Shown: positions 16,733-25,859, counted from the first letter of the stretch. The stretch is DNA of 64,000 nucleotides from JAHFRG01 sp041495205 (GCA_041495205.1 JBGQCF010000005.1:1-64000); one strand, 5' to 3'. Numbers and translations are program-made. The notes: a model not told the origin generated them from the letters alone.

Positions 16733-17212
16733 TTGGCCGAGTTGGAAAAAATAAGGGTTCTTTTTATCTGCACGGGCAATATCTGCCGCTCGCCCACCGC
16801 GGAAGCGGTGTTCCGTCGGCGCATTCAGCAAGCGGGTCTAGAACATGCCTTCAGCGCGGATTCGGCGGGTACCCACGATTTCAATCTCGGCAGTGCTCCT
16901 GACGTGCGGGCACAGGCAGCGGCGGAGCACAGGGGTTATGGCATGGAAGGAATGCATGCGCGCCAGGTGACGATGGATGATTTCGAAACTTTTAATTTCA
17001 TACTGGTGATGGATAAAAGCAATCTGGCGATATTGAAAAAGGCGTGCCCGCCGGAATCCCTGCACAAGCTCACGTTGGTCACGCAATTCAGCAGCAATTA
17101 CCCGGGCTGGGAAATTCCCGACCCCTATTCGGGCGACAGCCTTGCTTTCGAGCGGGTACTGGACATGCTGGAGGATGCAGTGGAAGGTCTGGTCAAGCGC
17201 CTGAGCCGGTAG
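16733..17212 (+). CDS. Low-molecular-weight protein tyrosine phosphatase
   Basis: 159 residues. The P-loop VLFICTGNICRSP has the CX5R signature (Cys13, Arg19), and the aspartate loop IPDPYSG near residue 125 supplies the acid. It removes phosphate from tyrosine or related phospho-substrates in the cytoplasm. In many betaproteobacteria such genes are stand-alone, as here, without a tyrosine kinase or capsule cluster nearby. A TTG start is used (16733), with a second TTG three codons later; the ribosome binding site is weak. Confidence 0.92.
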   Translation: MAELEKIRVLFICTGNICRSPTAEAVFRRRIQQAGLEHAFSADSAGTHDFNLGSAPDVRAQAAAEHRGYGMEGMHARQVTMDDFETFNFILVMDKSNLAILKKACPPESLHKLTLVTQFSSNYPGWEIPDPYSGDSLAFERVLDMLEDAVEGLVKRLSR

Positions 17213-17230
17213 CTCGAAAGCCAGGTTTGC

Positions 17231-17839
17231 TTAAACGGGCTTGGGCAATTGGCGCACGAATTGCTCGATACCGCGCAACAACATTTCCACCGCGATCGCG
17301 GTCAGGATCAAACCCATCAAGCGCTGAAAAGCCTGAACGACGGGCTCGCCGACGAGCCGGCTGATGCGCTCGGCGAAAACGAGCACCGAGGTTGAAATGC
17401 CGAGTGCGAGGCTGAGCGCGGTTATCCAATCAGCGATGCGCTCGGGTTCTCTGGAAACCAGCAGCAATACCGTTGCGAGCGCCGAAGGACCGGCAATCGA
17501 GGGAATCGCGAGCGGAACGATGAAAGGCTCCCGGTCCATCTTGTCGCCGAAAATTCCGCCGGGGTGATGGAATATCATGCGCAGCGCGATCAAAAACAAA
17601 ATCACGCCACCGGCGATTCCGAGCGAGCTTTGCGAAAGATTCAGCACGCGCATGAAAGGTGCGCCGACGAACATGAAGGCGAGCAGCACCACATAAGCGA
17701 TGGCGCATTCCCTGAGAATGATGCCGAGCCTGCGCGAGCCTTCGGTATTGGCCAGCGCTGCAACAAACACCGGGATATTACCGAACGGATCAACCACCAG
17801 CAGCAACACAATGGTGGCTGAGACGAAGGAAATATCCAT
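17231..17839 (-). CDS. MarC family inner membrane protein
   Basis: 202 residues with six predicted membrane helices. The opening VLLLVVDPFGNIPVFVAAL, then LRMIFHHPGG and PLAIPSIAGPSALATVLLL, are MarC/YchE/YhgN signatures. The function of the family is not settled; its former link to antibiotic resistance was not confirmed. It lies just downstream of rne on the same strand, 15 bases apart, so it may be co-transcribed. Confidence 0.88.
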   Translation of the reverse strand: MDISFVSATIVLLLVVDPFGNIPVFVAALANTEGSRRLGIILRECAIAYVVLLAFMFVGAPFMRVLNLSQSSLGIAGGVILFLIALRMIFHHPGGIFGDKMDREPFIVPLAIPSIAGPSALATVLLLVSREPERIADWITALSLALGISTSVLVFAERISRLVGEPVVQAFQRLMGLILTAIAVEMLLRGIEQFVRQLPKPV

Positions 17840-17854
17840 GGAACGGTTATGGCC

Positions 17855-20275
17855 TTACTTGCGGGTTTCCACCTGCACCAGCGGCTCATCTTCGCTCGAA
17901 GTCTGGGCAGGTCTGATGCGCGGCGGCCTTGGCGGCGCTTCGGGAGCTTCTGTTTCACCCGTTGTTACTTTGGCTTTTTCCGGGCTGGTTTCGATTTGCA
18001 CCAGATCGCCCGCTTCGTTGGCCTGGTATAGGTCGGCGAGAATTTTTGCCGGTGTTGCAGCCTCATTGACCACAACGCTATCCTGTGCCCTGTGAACAGG
18101 CGTGGACTCGGCATGAACCTCGACAGCAGGGATCACCTCGCTTGCGGGCTTCGTCTCGTTGAATTGCTGCTGAGGCGCTTCCCTGAGTTGCATCTGCGCC
18201 GTTTCTGCGACTGCTGCTGTTGCCGGCGCGGTTATCACAGGTTTAGGTGGCTGCCGTACTGGCGCGGCGTAGCTTTCTTTGCGCTCACCGCGCTCGCGCT
18301 TGCCGCCCCGCCTGCCGCGTTTGCCCCTGTGTTCACCCATCTCTTGCGGTGAATCAGGTCTCTCTGTTTTGGCCACCGCGGCTTCCGGTTTGGGCTCGGG
18401 GCGTTGCTGTCGCGGTCTTTGACCCGGTTGGTTCTCAGTCCGGTCAACCGAGCGTTGCCGTTCAGGCTGGAATCCTCTTGTCGCGGGTTCGCTTCCAGCA
18501 CGGCTTCTTTGCCTGGCATGCTGTTCGAAGCGCTCGCGCCGCCTGCCGCGCATGGGTTGCCGCGTTTTGGGCTGCGCTATTTCTTTCGTCTTTTCCTCCC
18601 GTTTGAACCAGGCGAGGATTTTTGAAATCAGCGTGGGCTTGGCTGGAAGAATCACTGGGGCAGGTTGTCCGAGTGTAATTCCTTGTACCGCTGCCTCCTG
18701 GCGCACGGGTTTGGTTTCTTGTCCTGGCTTGGCTGCTTCGGCTTCTGCAGCAGGCGCTTCCACCATTTTGTAGCTCGCTGCCGGTTCGGCCTGTGCGAGT
18801 TCATCGTGGCGTAAGCGGGATATATTGTAGTTTGGTGTCTCCAGATGGATGTTCGGTATCAGCACCACGTTGACCCGAAGACGCGATTCAATGCTGTGGA
18901 TTTCCGCGCGCTTTTCATTGAGCAGAAAAGTCGCAACATCGACCGGCACCTGGGCGTAAATCGCGGCGCTGTTTTCCTTCATCGCTTCTTCCTGAAGGAT
19001 TCTAAGGATGTGCAGTGCGGTTGACTCGGTGCCGCGGATGTGGCCGGTGCCGTGGCAACGCGGGCAGGGCATATGGCTGGTTTCACCTAATGACGGCTGC
19101 AGGCGCTGGCGCGACAGTTCCATGAGGCCGAAACGCGAAATCTTGCCCATCTGCACGCGCGCACGGTCATAGCGTAGCGCTTCACGCAGACGGTTTTCCA
19201 CTTCGCGCTGACTGCGCTGGATTTCCATATCTATGAAATCAATCACGATGAGGCCGCCCAAGTCGCGCAGGCGCAGTTGGCGTCCGATTTCATCCGCTGC
19301 CTCGATGTTGGTATGCAGCGCCGTTTGTTCGATATCCGTTCCGCGCGTGGCGCGCGCCGAGTTCACGTCTATTGAAACCAATGCCTCGGTGTGGTCTATG
19401 ACGATGGCGCCGCCGGACGGCAGGAGAACCTGGCGTGCAAACGCGGTCTCGATCTGATGCTCGATCTGAAAGCGCGAGAACAGCGGCACATCGTCTTTGT
19501 AAAGCTTGATGCGGTTAACATTGCTCGGCATCACATGGCTCATGAACTGCCTGGCCTGATCGTAGATGCCCTCAGTGTCAATCAAAATTTCGCTGATCTC
19601 GGGATGGAAATAATCGCGAATGGCGCGTACCACCAGACTGCTTTCCAGGTAAATCAGAGAAGGGGCTTTTTCCTTTTTGGCGGCGTTTTCTATCGCCTCC
19701 CATAACTGCAACAGGTAATTTAAATCCCATTGCAATTCTTCGAAACTTCTGCTGATGCCGGCGGTGCGGCCGATGATGCTCATGCCCTGGGGCACGTTGA
19801 GTTGCGCCATTATGTCGCGCAATTCATTACGCTCTTCGCCCTCCACACGCCGTGACACTCCTCCGCCTCGGGGATTATTAGGCATCAGCACCAGATAGCG
19901 GCCCGCAAGACTGATGAAGGTGGTGAGCGCGGCGCCTTTGCTGCCGCGTTCATCCTTGTCCACCTGAATGATCAGTTCCTGCCCTTCGCGCAGCACGTCC
20001 TGTATGCGCGCGCGCGCCGGGTCGATGTTTTCTCCGGACTGGAAATAAGAGCGGGCGACTTCCTTAAAGGGGAGGAACCCGTGCCGTTCGCCGCCGTAGT
20101 CAACAAAGGCGGCTTCCAAGCTGGGCTCGATGCGGGTGATGGCACCCTTGTAGATATTGCTTTTGCGTTGCTCCTTGCCTGCGGATTCTATATCGAGGTC
20201 AATGAGCTGTTGACCATCGACTATCGCGACGCGCAACTCCTCGGCTTGCGTCGCGTTAAACAACATGCGTTTCAT
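17855..20275 (-). CDS. rne: Ribonuclease E
   Basis: 806 residues from MKRMLFNATQ. GGGAGAG lies upstream of this ATG, and an in-frame ATG 8 codons earlier is less likely. The S1 domain is at about residues 35-115. The DNase I-like catalytic core holds DVNSARATRG and VIDFIDMEIQRSQ. The zinc-link CPRCHGTGHIRGTES is near residue 395, and the thioredoxin-like small domain follows. The C-terminal 300 residues are Arg/Pro/Glu-rich and disordered, suited to RNA binding and degradosome assembly. It initiates mRNA decay and processes rRNA and tRNA. The long 5' untranslated stretch before it is in keeping with autoregulation known in enterobacteria. Confidence 0.95.
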   Translation of the reverse strand: MKRMLFNATQAEELRVAIVDGQQLIDLDIESAGKEQRKSNIYKGAITRIEPSLEAAFVDYGGERHGFLPFKEVARSYFQSGENIDPARARIQDVLREGQELIIQVDKDERGSKGAALTTFISLAGRYLVLMPNNPRGGGVSRRVEGEERNELRDIMAQLNVPQGMSIIGRTAGISRSFEELQWDLNYLLQLWEAIENAAKKEKAPSLIYLESSLVVRAIRDYFHPEISEILIDTEGIYDQARQFMSHVMPSNVNRIKLYKDDVPLFSRFQIEHQIETAFARQVLLPSGGAIVIDHTEALVSIDVNSARATRGTDIEQTALHTNIEAADEIGRQLRLRDLGGLIVIDFIDMEIQRSQREVENRLREALRYDRARVQMGKISRFGLMELSRQRLQPSLGETSHMPCPRCHGTGHIRGTESTALHILRILQEEAMKENSAAIYAQVPVDVATFLLNEKRAEIHSIESRLRVNVVLIPNIHLETPNYNISRLRHDELAQAEPAASYKMVEAPAAEAEAAKPGQETKPVRQEAAVQGITLGQPAPVILPAKPTLISKILAWFKREEKTKEIAQPKTRQPMRGRRRERFEQHARQRSRAGSEPATRGFQPERQRSVDRTENQPGQRPRQQRPEPKPEAAVAKTERPDSPQEMGEHRGKRGRRGGKRERGERKESYAAPVRQPPKPVITAPATAAVAETAQMQLREAPQQQFNETKPASEVIPAVEVHAESTPVHRAQDSVVVNEAATPAKILADLYQANEAGDLVQIETSPEKAKVTTGETEAPEAPPRPPRIRPAQTSSEDEPLVQVETRK

Positions 20276-20623
20276 TTTATGCTCTCCCGCGCTCTGCACG
20301 GGCAGGGCAAACCCTTACGCGTCTATAATGGCGTTTATGTATCGAGTATTCGTCATGTGCTCGTCATAATTTCGAATCGGCTGAAACGGACGGACAATTC
20401 ACTCAACGGGTTTGTCAGTAAAATCCTGTTATCTATTTAGCTCAGGACTTAAAAATCTGCTCGGAGCGCGTATCTCGGTTGCTCTCGCTACTTTAATGTG
20501 GTGAGCGAAGTTAACCAGTTATCAGGTTTTGTCAATGTGTTCAAGCACTTGGTGCTGAACATGGGACCGGATGACGGTTTCCGCACCGGCCTGGGAAAAC
20601 CATGAATTTCAAGTATAAGCAAA
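20276..20623. promoter_or_regulatory. Intergenic region between divergent rne and rluC
   Basis: 348 bases without a supported gene. It must hold promoters for rne (minus) and rluC (plus), and most of it probably forms the rne 5' leader, which in other bacteria controls rne by autoregulation. I see several AT-rich candidate -10 boxes but none with a convincing -35, so no exact promoter is proposed. Confidence 0.45.
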
Positions 20624-21586
20624 ATGCGTGATTTAAGCAAAGCATCTGTTTCCTGGAGGAGCATCGGCGAGGACAGCGAAAACCAACGCATAGACAATTA
20701 CTTGGCGAAGGTTTTAAAAGGAGTTCCTAAAAGCCACATTTACCGCATACTGCGCGGCGGCGAAGTGCGGGTAAACAGCAAGCGCGTCGGGCCGACTTAC
20801 CGCTTGCAGGTCGGCGATAAACTGCGCATTCCTCCTGTGCGTACCGCCAAACGAACACCACAAGATACCGCACCGCGCTCCAACCTGCTGCTGGAGGTAT
20901 TATTTGAAGATGATAGCCTGCTCGCCATCAACAAACCTAGTGGCATTGCGGTGCACGGAGGAAGCGGGGTCAGCAGCGGAATTGTCGAGCTTTTACGCAT
21001 GCGCGAGCCTAAACCGAGATTTCTGGAGTTGGTGCATCGCTTGGACCGCGATACTTCTGGCATCCTGCTGCTCGCAAAAAAACGCAGCGCACTCACCACG
21101 CTCCATCAAATGCTCCGCGCGGGAGAAGTTGAAAAGCGCTACCTGGTACTGGTCAAGGGTAGGTGGCTCAATCAAAAGCAGAGTGTCAGGCTTCCCTTGC
21201 ATAAATATGTGACGGCATCCGGCGAGCGGCGCGTTGCCGTGAAAACAGGCGGGCAGGCCGCGCATACGCTGTTTTTTCTGCGCCAAAACTGGCAGGAGTT
21301 CAGCTTGCTTGAAGCGGAACTTAAAACCGGACGTACCCATCAGATCCGCGCGCATCTTGCGCATCTGGGCTTCCCCATTCTTGGTGACCCTAAGTATGGC
21401 GATTATGCATTGAATCGCGAACTGGCGAAGCGGGGCCTCAAGCGCATGTTCCTGCATGCCTGCAAGCTGGTGGTCAAACATCCCGCAAGTGGAGCAGTTT
21501 TGCAGCTGGAAGCGCCTCTCCCTGAAGACTTGCAGCGGTTTATCGACAATCTGGAGGAGCACCGTGCTGAGCCAAGCAAAGGCTGA
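20624..21586 (+). CDS. rluC: 23S rRNA pseudouridine synthase C
   Basis: 320 residues. An S4 RNA-binding domain occupies about residues 20-80 (IDNYLAKVLKGVPKSHIYR, then GEVRVNSKRVGPTYRL). The RluA-type catalytic domain has HRLDRDTSGILLLAK with the catalytic aspartate, and later GRTHQIRAHLAHLGFPILGD. It isomerises specific uridines of 23S rRNA. Gene order with rne upstream on the other strand is the usual one in proteobacteria and supports rluC rather than rluD. The 3' end overlaps the HAD gene by 23 bases. Confidence 0.93.
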   Translation: MRDLSKASVSWRSIGEDSENQRIDNYLAKVLKGVPKSHIYRILRGGEVRVNSKRVGPTYRLQVGDKLRIPPVRTAKRTPQDTAPRSNLLLEVLFEDDSLLAINKPSGIAVHGGSGVSSGIVELLRMREPKPRFLELVHRLDRDTSGILLLAKKRSALTTLHQMLRAGEVEKRYLVLVKGRWLNQKQSVRLPLHKYVTASGERRVAVKTGGQAAHTLFFLRQNWQEFSLLEAELKTGRTHQIRAHLAHLGFPILGDPKYGDYALNRELAKRGLKRMFLHACKLVVKHPASGAVLQLEAPLPEDLQRFIDNLEEHRAEPSKG

Positions 21587-22253
21587 AACGGCCTTGAAGC
21601 CAAAGCGTTTTGAACTTTTGGTATTCGATTGGGACGGCACATTAACGGATTCGGCGGACCTTATCGTGGCCTCGATGCAGGTCGCGTGTATCGATTTTGG
21701 TTTGCCGGTTCCCGATGCCAGGCAAGTGCGGCATATTATCGGCCTGGGATTCAGGGAAGCGCTGGCGCATTTACTTCCGGAGCTTCCCGTGAGTGATTAC
21801 CCGCGATTGGCGGAGCGTTACCGCTATCATTTTCTTTCCAGGGATGCACCAATACCGGTTTTCCCGGGAGCCATTGAAACCATCCAAAAATTACACTCAG
21901 CGGGTTTTCTGCTTGCGGTGGCGACCGGCAAAAGCCGCAAAGGGCTGAGCCGGGATTTTCATGAGACCGGGCTGGGGCAGTATTTTCACGCTTCGCGCTG
22001 TGCCGATGAGTGTTTCTCCAAACCACATCCCGCCATGCTGCTCGAGCTGATTGAGGAATTGCAAGTTGCAGCGGACAAAACGCTGATGATCGGCGACACC
22101 ACTCACGATTTGCAGATGGCGCGAAGTGCCGGAGTGGCTTCGCTCGCCGTCGGTTATGGCGCCCATTCCAAGGAAAGCCTGCTTGCGCTTTCCCCTCTTG
22201 CCTGCGTAATCGATACCCGGGAGTTGCAGCAATGGCTGAAAACACACGCGTGA
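21564..22253 (+). CDS. HAD-superfamily phosphatase, phosphoglycolate phosphatase-like
   Basis: 229 residues from a GTG preceded by GGAGGAGC. Motif I is VFDWDGTLTDSADL, motif II is the TGKS segment (VATGKSRKG) and motifs III/IV are FSKPHP and MIGDTTHDLQMA. A helical cap lies between residues 35 and 100. This is a Gph/YfhO-like hydrolase; the substrate is probably phosphoglycolate or a sugar phosphate but is not proven. The frame is open upstream inside rluC, but that part is only an overlap. It is translationally linked to rluC and to the following Rieske gene. Confidence 0.88.
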   Translation: MLSQAKAETALKPKRFELLVFDWDGTLTDSADLIVASMQVACIDFGLPVPDARQVRHIIGLGFREALAHLLPELPVSDYPRLAERYRYHFLSRDAPIPVFPGAIETIQKLHSAGFLLAVATGKSRKGLSRDFHETGLGQYFHASRCADECFSKPHPAMLLELIEELQVAADKTLMIGDTTHDLQMARSAGVASLAVGYGAHSKESLLALSPLACVIDTRELQQWLKTHA

Positions 22254-22863
22254 TTTGCGATAGCCGGGACCTTGCCGATCGCGGCAAAGGGGTGCGTTTC
22301 AATCTCGAGCGTTCGGGCGGGACTTTCCCCGCTTTTGTTATTCGCTATCATGGCACGGCCTAGGAACCTCTGATTAAGTCCCACGCGGTTGCGACGGTGG
22401 CTTTCCGGGATGGGATGCGCGAAGCGAGGCGCAGCTAAGGGTCATTCCCCTTGGCAAGCCGAGCGACAAAGCAGACCGCCTGGACAAGCCCCGTCCCTCC
22501 GGGTTGCGGCAAAATGCGGCGTCTGCGTCGTTGCGCTCCTTGGCTTCGTAGGCTCAACTACGACCTTCGTCGCGCGCCTTGCATTCATCCGCATTTTGCC
22601 AGCAACGCAACCCGCGGAGGACCTAATCAGAGGTTCCTTATGCCTATTTGAACCGCTGCGCCCATATGGGCGTGGAACTGGACTGGCACGGGGGTGAATT
22701 TTTCGATAGTTCCGGGTTATACTTGGTATGTTGTACGCATGGCGCTACTTACCTTCCGGAAACCGGTCAATGTGTGGCCGGGCCGTGTAAAGGCGGTGAG
22801 TTGGAGCGTCTCGCTGTAGAAGAGAAAAACGGCAAGGTTTACGTGATTATCCGAAGAGGCTAG
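22232..22863 (+). pseudogene. Rieske [2Fe-2S] protein gene split by a 276-bp repeat
   Basis: The gene starts at ATG 22232 inside the HAD gene, runs 43 codons (MAENTRVICD...RYHGTA) and meets a TAG made by the insertion at 22361-22363. Past the element the frame resumes exactly at 22639 with YAYLNRCAHMGVEL and ends at 22863. Removing 22363-22640 (the element plus one TA) restores an in-frame 117-residue protein. The cluster ligands are CAH and CCTH, the CxH...CxxH Rieske motif, all in the second part. The intact form would be a small Rieske ferredoxin-like protein. A TTG at 22648 could in theory start the second half. In betaproteobacteria an intact Rieske gene is, to my knowledge, often found between gph-like and sppA genes. 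Confidence 0.9.
22363..22638. mobile_element. Terminal-inverted-repeat element, copy 1 (MITE-like, 276 bp)
   Basis: The ends read GGAACCTCTGATTAAGTCC and, reverse-complemented, AGGAACCTCTGATTAGGTCC. They are flanked on each side by TA, which is single in the reconstructed target. A 12-base inverted pair lies inside (GGCAAAATGCGG and CCGCATTTTGCC), so the interior can fold. There is no transposase; the short frame at 22389-22697 is not conserved in the second copy. A second copy lies at 60361-60637, about 88-90% identical by eye. A transposase acting in trans is needed, and I do not identify its family. Confidence 0.9.
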
Positions 22864-22865
22864 AT

Positions 22866-23813
22866 ATGCCGGAAAACAACAGCCCCGATAGTAACTGGGA
22901 ACGTCAAGTTCTAGAAAAGCTCGCGCTTTCGGCACTGCAAGAGCAGCGCAGGGCGCGCCATTGGAGTATTTTTTTCAAGCTATTGTCGTTTATCTGGCTG
23001 TTCGGCTTGCTGTTTCTCGCCGTAGGCTGGATAGGCAAAAAAGAAGTGCCGCTTTCAGGCAAGCACACCGCGCTGGTTGAGCTCGAGGGAATTATCGCGC
23101 CCGGCACTGAAGGCAGCGCCGAGAACATTAATTCCGGGCTGCAGCAGGCTTTTAAAGACAAGAACACGCAAGGCGTCATTCTGCGCATTAACAGCCCGGG
23201 TGGCAGCCCGGTGCAGGCGGGTAGCATCAACGATGAGATACGCAGGTTGCGCGCAAAGTATCCCAATATCCCGCTGTATGCGGTGGTGGAAGACGTCTGT
23301 GCATCGGGTGGTTATTACGTCGCTGTGGCTGCCGACAAAATTTTTGTGAACAAGGCAAGCATCATCGGCTCGATTGGCGTGCTGATGGACGCTTTTGGGT
23401 TTACCGGGACCATGGAAAAACTTGGTATAGAGCGCCGCCTGTTTACCGCAGGAGAAAACAAGGGGTTTCTCGATCCATTCTCGCCGTTGAATCCTGAACA
23501 GAAAGACTATGCGCAGAAAATGCTTAACGAAATTCACCAGCAGTTTATACAAGTAGTACGCCAGGGCAGGGGCAAGCGCTTAAAGGAAACCCCGGACATA
23601 TTCAGCGGCCTGGTATGGACCGGGCAAAAGAGCATTGAGCTTGGCTTGGCTGACGCCATGGGCAGTGTGGATTATGTGGCGCGGGAAGTGATTAAGGCGG
23701 AAAACGTGGTGGATTTTACCCTACATGAGAGCGTGGTCGAACGCTTTTCGCGGCGCTTTGGCGGCGCCATGGCCAAGGCGCTGTTCGACAGCCCGCGCTG
23801 GGCTTTGCACTAG
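22866..23813 (+). CDS. sppA: Signal peptide peptidase SppA (S49 serine protease)
   Basis: 315 residues, the short bacterial form. One membrane helix at residues 36-55 anchors it, with the protease domain outside. NSPGGSPVQAG, then the catalytic serine in VCASGGYYVA (Ser147) and the likely general-base lysine in TAGENKGF (Lys202) form the Ser-Lys dyad. It digests leftover signal peptides in the inner membrane. It follows the split Rieske gene by 2 bases. Its expression could be changed by the upstream repeat, which lies in the same presumed operon. Confidence 0.92.
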   Translation: MPENNSPDSNWERQVLEKLALSALQEQRRARHWSIFFKLLSFIWLFGLLFLAVGWIGKKEVPLSGKHTALVELEGIIAPGTEGSAENINSGLQQAFKDKNTQGVILRINSPGGSPVQAGSINDEIRRLRAKYPNIPLYAVVEDVCASGGYYVAVAADKIFVNKASIIGSIGVLMDAFGFTGTMEKLGIERRLFTAGENKGFLDPFSPLNPEQKDYAQKMLNEIHQQFIQVVRQGRGKRLKETPDIFSGLVWTGQKSIELGLADAMGSVDYVAREVIKAENVVDFTLHESVVERFSRRFGGAMAKALFDSPRWALH

Positions 23814-24520
23814 CCGGCGTAAAGCAGAAACACTGTCGGCCGTTTATTGATTTCCGGTAGCTTGCTTTTCCACTCGCTGATGCGTTTGGTAGTGATGCTC
23901 TCGCTCGCGAGAGTGATATCGGTGGCCAGACACAACAGGGTGGTTTCGCGGCAGGTTTCAAGCAGGCTTTGCAGCAGCTTGCGGTTGCGGTAAGGCGCTT
24001 CGATGAAAATTTCCGTCTGATCCAGTGCTTTCGAAGTCTTTTCCAGTTCCGCAATCTTTTTTATTCTTTCCTCGCTGCTAACTGGCAGGTAGCCGTGAAA
24101 GGCAAAGCGCTGCCCGTTCAGTCCTGAAGCCATCAGCGCGAGCAGGATGGCTGAAGGGCCGACCAACGGCACCACCCTGATGCGATTTGCGTGAGCCAAC
24201 TTTACCAAATCGGCGCCGGGGTCGGCTACTGCGGGGCAACCGGCTTCTGACATCAAGCCTACGTTTTTTCCTGAAAGCAGCGGCTTGAGTAGATCTGTAA
24301 GTTCCTCAGGTCGGGTATGCTCGTTGAGAACCAGGAGCTTAATCTGCTGCAGCGGCGTGGAAAGTTCTAAACTCGCCAGATATTGTCTTGCGGTTTTGGC
24401 ATTTTCCACAATAAAAGTGTCGAGGGTGGCGACAATACGCTTGACTCCCTCCGGCACCGCCACGGAAATATCACCGTGGCCGAGTGGAGCAGGGACGAGA
24501 TACAAAATGCCAGGCTGCAT
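23810..24520 (-). CDS. SAM-dependent methyltransferase, RsmI-like (tetrapyrrole methylase fold)
   Basis: 236 residues. GILYLVPAPLGHGDIS at the N-terminus, SEAGCPAVADPGADLV near residue 100 and VPLVGPSAILLALMASGL near residue 130 are the RsmI/YraL-type signature. The C-terminal part has a FIEAPYRNRKLLQSL segment. True RsmI methylates a cytidine ribose of 16S rRNA. This shorter relative, found next to maf in betaproteobacteria, may have a different target. It shares 4 bases with the convergent sppA end and lies 4 bases after maf. Confidence 0.85.
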   Translation of the reverse strand: MQPGILYLVPAPLGHGDISVAVPEGVKRIVATLDTFIVENAKTARQYLASLELSTPLQQIKLLVLNEHTRPEELTDLLKPLLSGKNVGLMSEAGCPAVADPGADLVKLAHANRIRVVPLVGPSAILLALMASGLNGQRFAFHGYLPVSSEERIKKIAELEKTSKALDQTEIFIEAPYRNRKLLQSLLETCRETTLLCLATDITLASESITTKRISEWKSKLPEINKRPTVFLLYAG

Positions 24521-24524
24521 GGGC

Positions 24525-25109
24525 CTAGATGACCTCCAGCCCTTCGTTTTTCAGCATGTCCACCAATGCGATAAGCGGCAGTCCGATTAGTGCCCAGGGG
24601 TCGTCGCCTTGCATGGCTTCAATCAGCGCGATCCCCAAGCCTTCGGTTTTGGCGCTTCCACCGCAATGATAGGGCTGTTCTTTGACGAGGTAGCTGGCAA
24701 TTTGCGCATCGCTTAAACGGCGAAAGCGCACGCGGTAAGGGATGACCTGGATTTGGGTGTTGCCGGTTGCCGCGTTGAGCAGGCACACCGCGGTGTAAAA
24801 CATCGCGATTTTGCCGCGTAATAATTGCAATTGCTTAAATGCGTTTTCATGGGTGTAAGGCTTGCCAAGCTGCGCGCCTTCCAGCGTTGCAACCTGGTCA
24901 CAGCCGATAATCAGTGCTTGCGGCCACTGTCTGGCTGCTGCGGCCGCTTTCGATTGAGCGAGACGTGCGGCGGTTTGTTCTGGCAATTCGCCATGCAAAG
25001 GCGTTTCATCCACATTCGGCGCAACGGTGGAAAAGGGGATGTGCAGGCGCTCGAGCAACTCGCGGCGGTAAGCGGAAGTCGAAGCCAGAACCAGCTGCGG
25101 AAGGCTCAA
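24525..25109 (-). CDS. Maf-like nucleotide pyrophosphatase
   Basis: 194 residues. LVLASTSAYRRELLERL at residues 6-22 is the Maf P-loop-like motif, and the DETP and CDQV segments follow (residues 34 and 74). The family hydrolyses non-canonical nucleotides (m7GTP, UTP, dTTP, pseudo-UTP); the YceF subgroup is the most likely. It is divergent from yceD, the usual arrangement in this class. Confidence 0.9.
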   Translation of the reverse strand: MSLPQLVLASTSAYRRELLERLHIPFSTVAPNVDETPLHGELPEQTAARLAQSKAAAAARQWPQALIIGCDQVATLEGAQLGKPYTHENAFKQLQLLRGKIAMFYTAVCLLNAATGNTQIQVIPYRVRFRRLSDAQIASYLVKEQPYHCGGSAKTEGLGIALIEAMQGDDPWALIGLPLIALVDMLKNEGLEVI

Positions 25110-25164
25110 AGTTTTCTCCTATGTTTTTGACACGAAACTGTAAAAATAATATCATGCGCGCCTT

Positions 25165-25665
25165 ATGTCTGAACAGATCGTGCTTGATAGCCTTGAATTT
25201 TCACGAAGCGCTGAAGTTTTACGTGGTAAAATAGCAACTGCAAAGCTGCGCCGCCTGCGCGATTATTTGTTTTCCGCTGACGGTGTCATCGAGTATGAGT
25301 TGAGCGGAGCGGTGGACGCGGAGGGGAAATCACTGCTGCATCTGGCGATCAGAGGCAAGCTTTACCTGAAATGCCAGCGCTGCCTCGGGGAGTTGGCGCA
25401 TGATTTAGACCTGGTTTCGGATCTATTGCTGATCGAGGACGAAAAAGAATTCCCTGAAGTTACCGAAGAGAACGAGGCCGTGGATTGTATTTTGGCCGAA
25501 GCGGAAATGGATGTATTGGCTTTGCTCGAGGAAGAAATCATATTGAAGCTGCCGATTTCCCCCAGGCATGAAACGGCCGCATGCAGCATGACCAAGCGTG
25601 CCGGCGGTGAAGCCGCCCAATCAGTTTTCGCGCTTCTTGCGGCGCTTAAAAAATCTGCAAAGTAA
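25165..25665 (+). CDS. yceD: YceD/DUF177 family protein (23S rRNA accumulation protein)
   Basis: 166 residues. The CQRCLGEL motif near residue 71 and a C-terminal region with ILKLPISPRHE are DUF177 features. E. coli YceD is linked to 23S rRNA levels and sits upstream of rpmF, as here. The ORF ends 14 bases before rpmF, which shares its transcript. Confidence 0.9.
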   Translation: MSEQIVLDSLEFSRSAEVLRGKIATAKLRRLRDYLFSADGVIEYELSGAVDAEGKSLLHLAIRGKLYLKCQRCLGELAHDLDLVSDLLLIEDEKEFPEVTEENEAVDCILAEAEMDVLALLEEEIILKLPISPRHETAACSMTKRAGGEAAQSVFALLAALKKSAK

Positions 25666-25679
25666 ACGAGGAGTTTGTT

Positions 25680-25859
25680 ATGGCAGTTCAGCAAAACAAA
25701 AAGTCTCCGTCAAAACGCGGCATGCACCGCGCCCATGACTTTTTGGCCAACCCGCCGCTGGCGGTTGAGCCGACCACCGGCGAAGTGCATTTGCGCCATC
25801 ACATCAGCCCCAACGGCTATTACCGCGGCAAAAAAGTAGTACCCAGCAAGGGCGAATAA
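25680..25859 (+). CDS. rpmF: 50S ribosomal protein L32
   Basis: 59 residues (MAVQQNKKSPSKRGMHRAHD...). The start PSKRGMHRAHD and the ending HISPNGYYRGKKV are diagnostic. The zinc-binding cysteines of some L32 forms are absent, giving the C-minus form. AGGAG lies 8 bases before the ATG. It is the first gene of the conserved rpmF-plsX-fab cluster. Confidence 0.97.
   Translation: MAVQQNKKSPSKRGMHRAHDFLANPPLAVEPTTGEVHLRHHISPNGYYRGKKVVPSKGE

Noticed and set aside
22389..22697. ORF through the 276-bp element
   Set aside because: The frame is not kept in the second copy and has no resemblance to a transposase.
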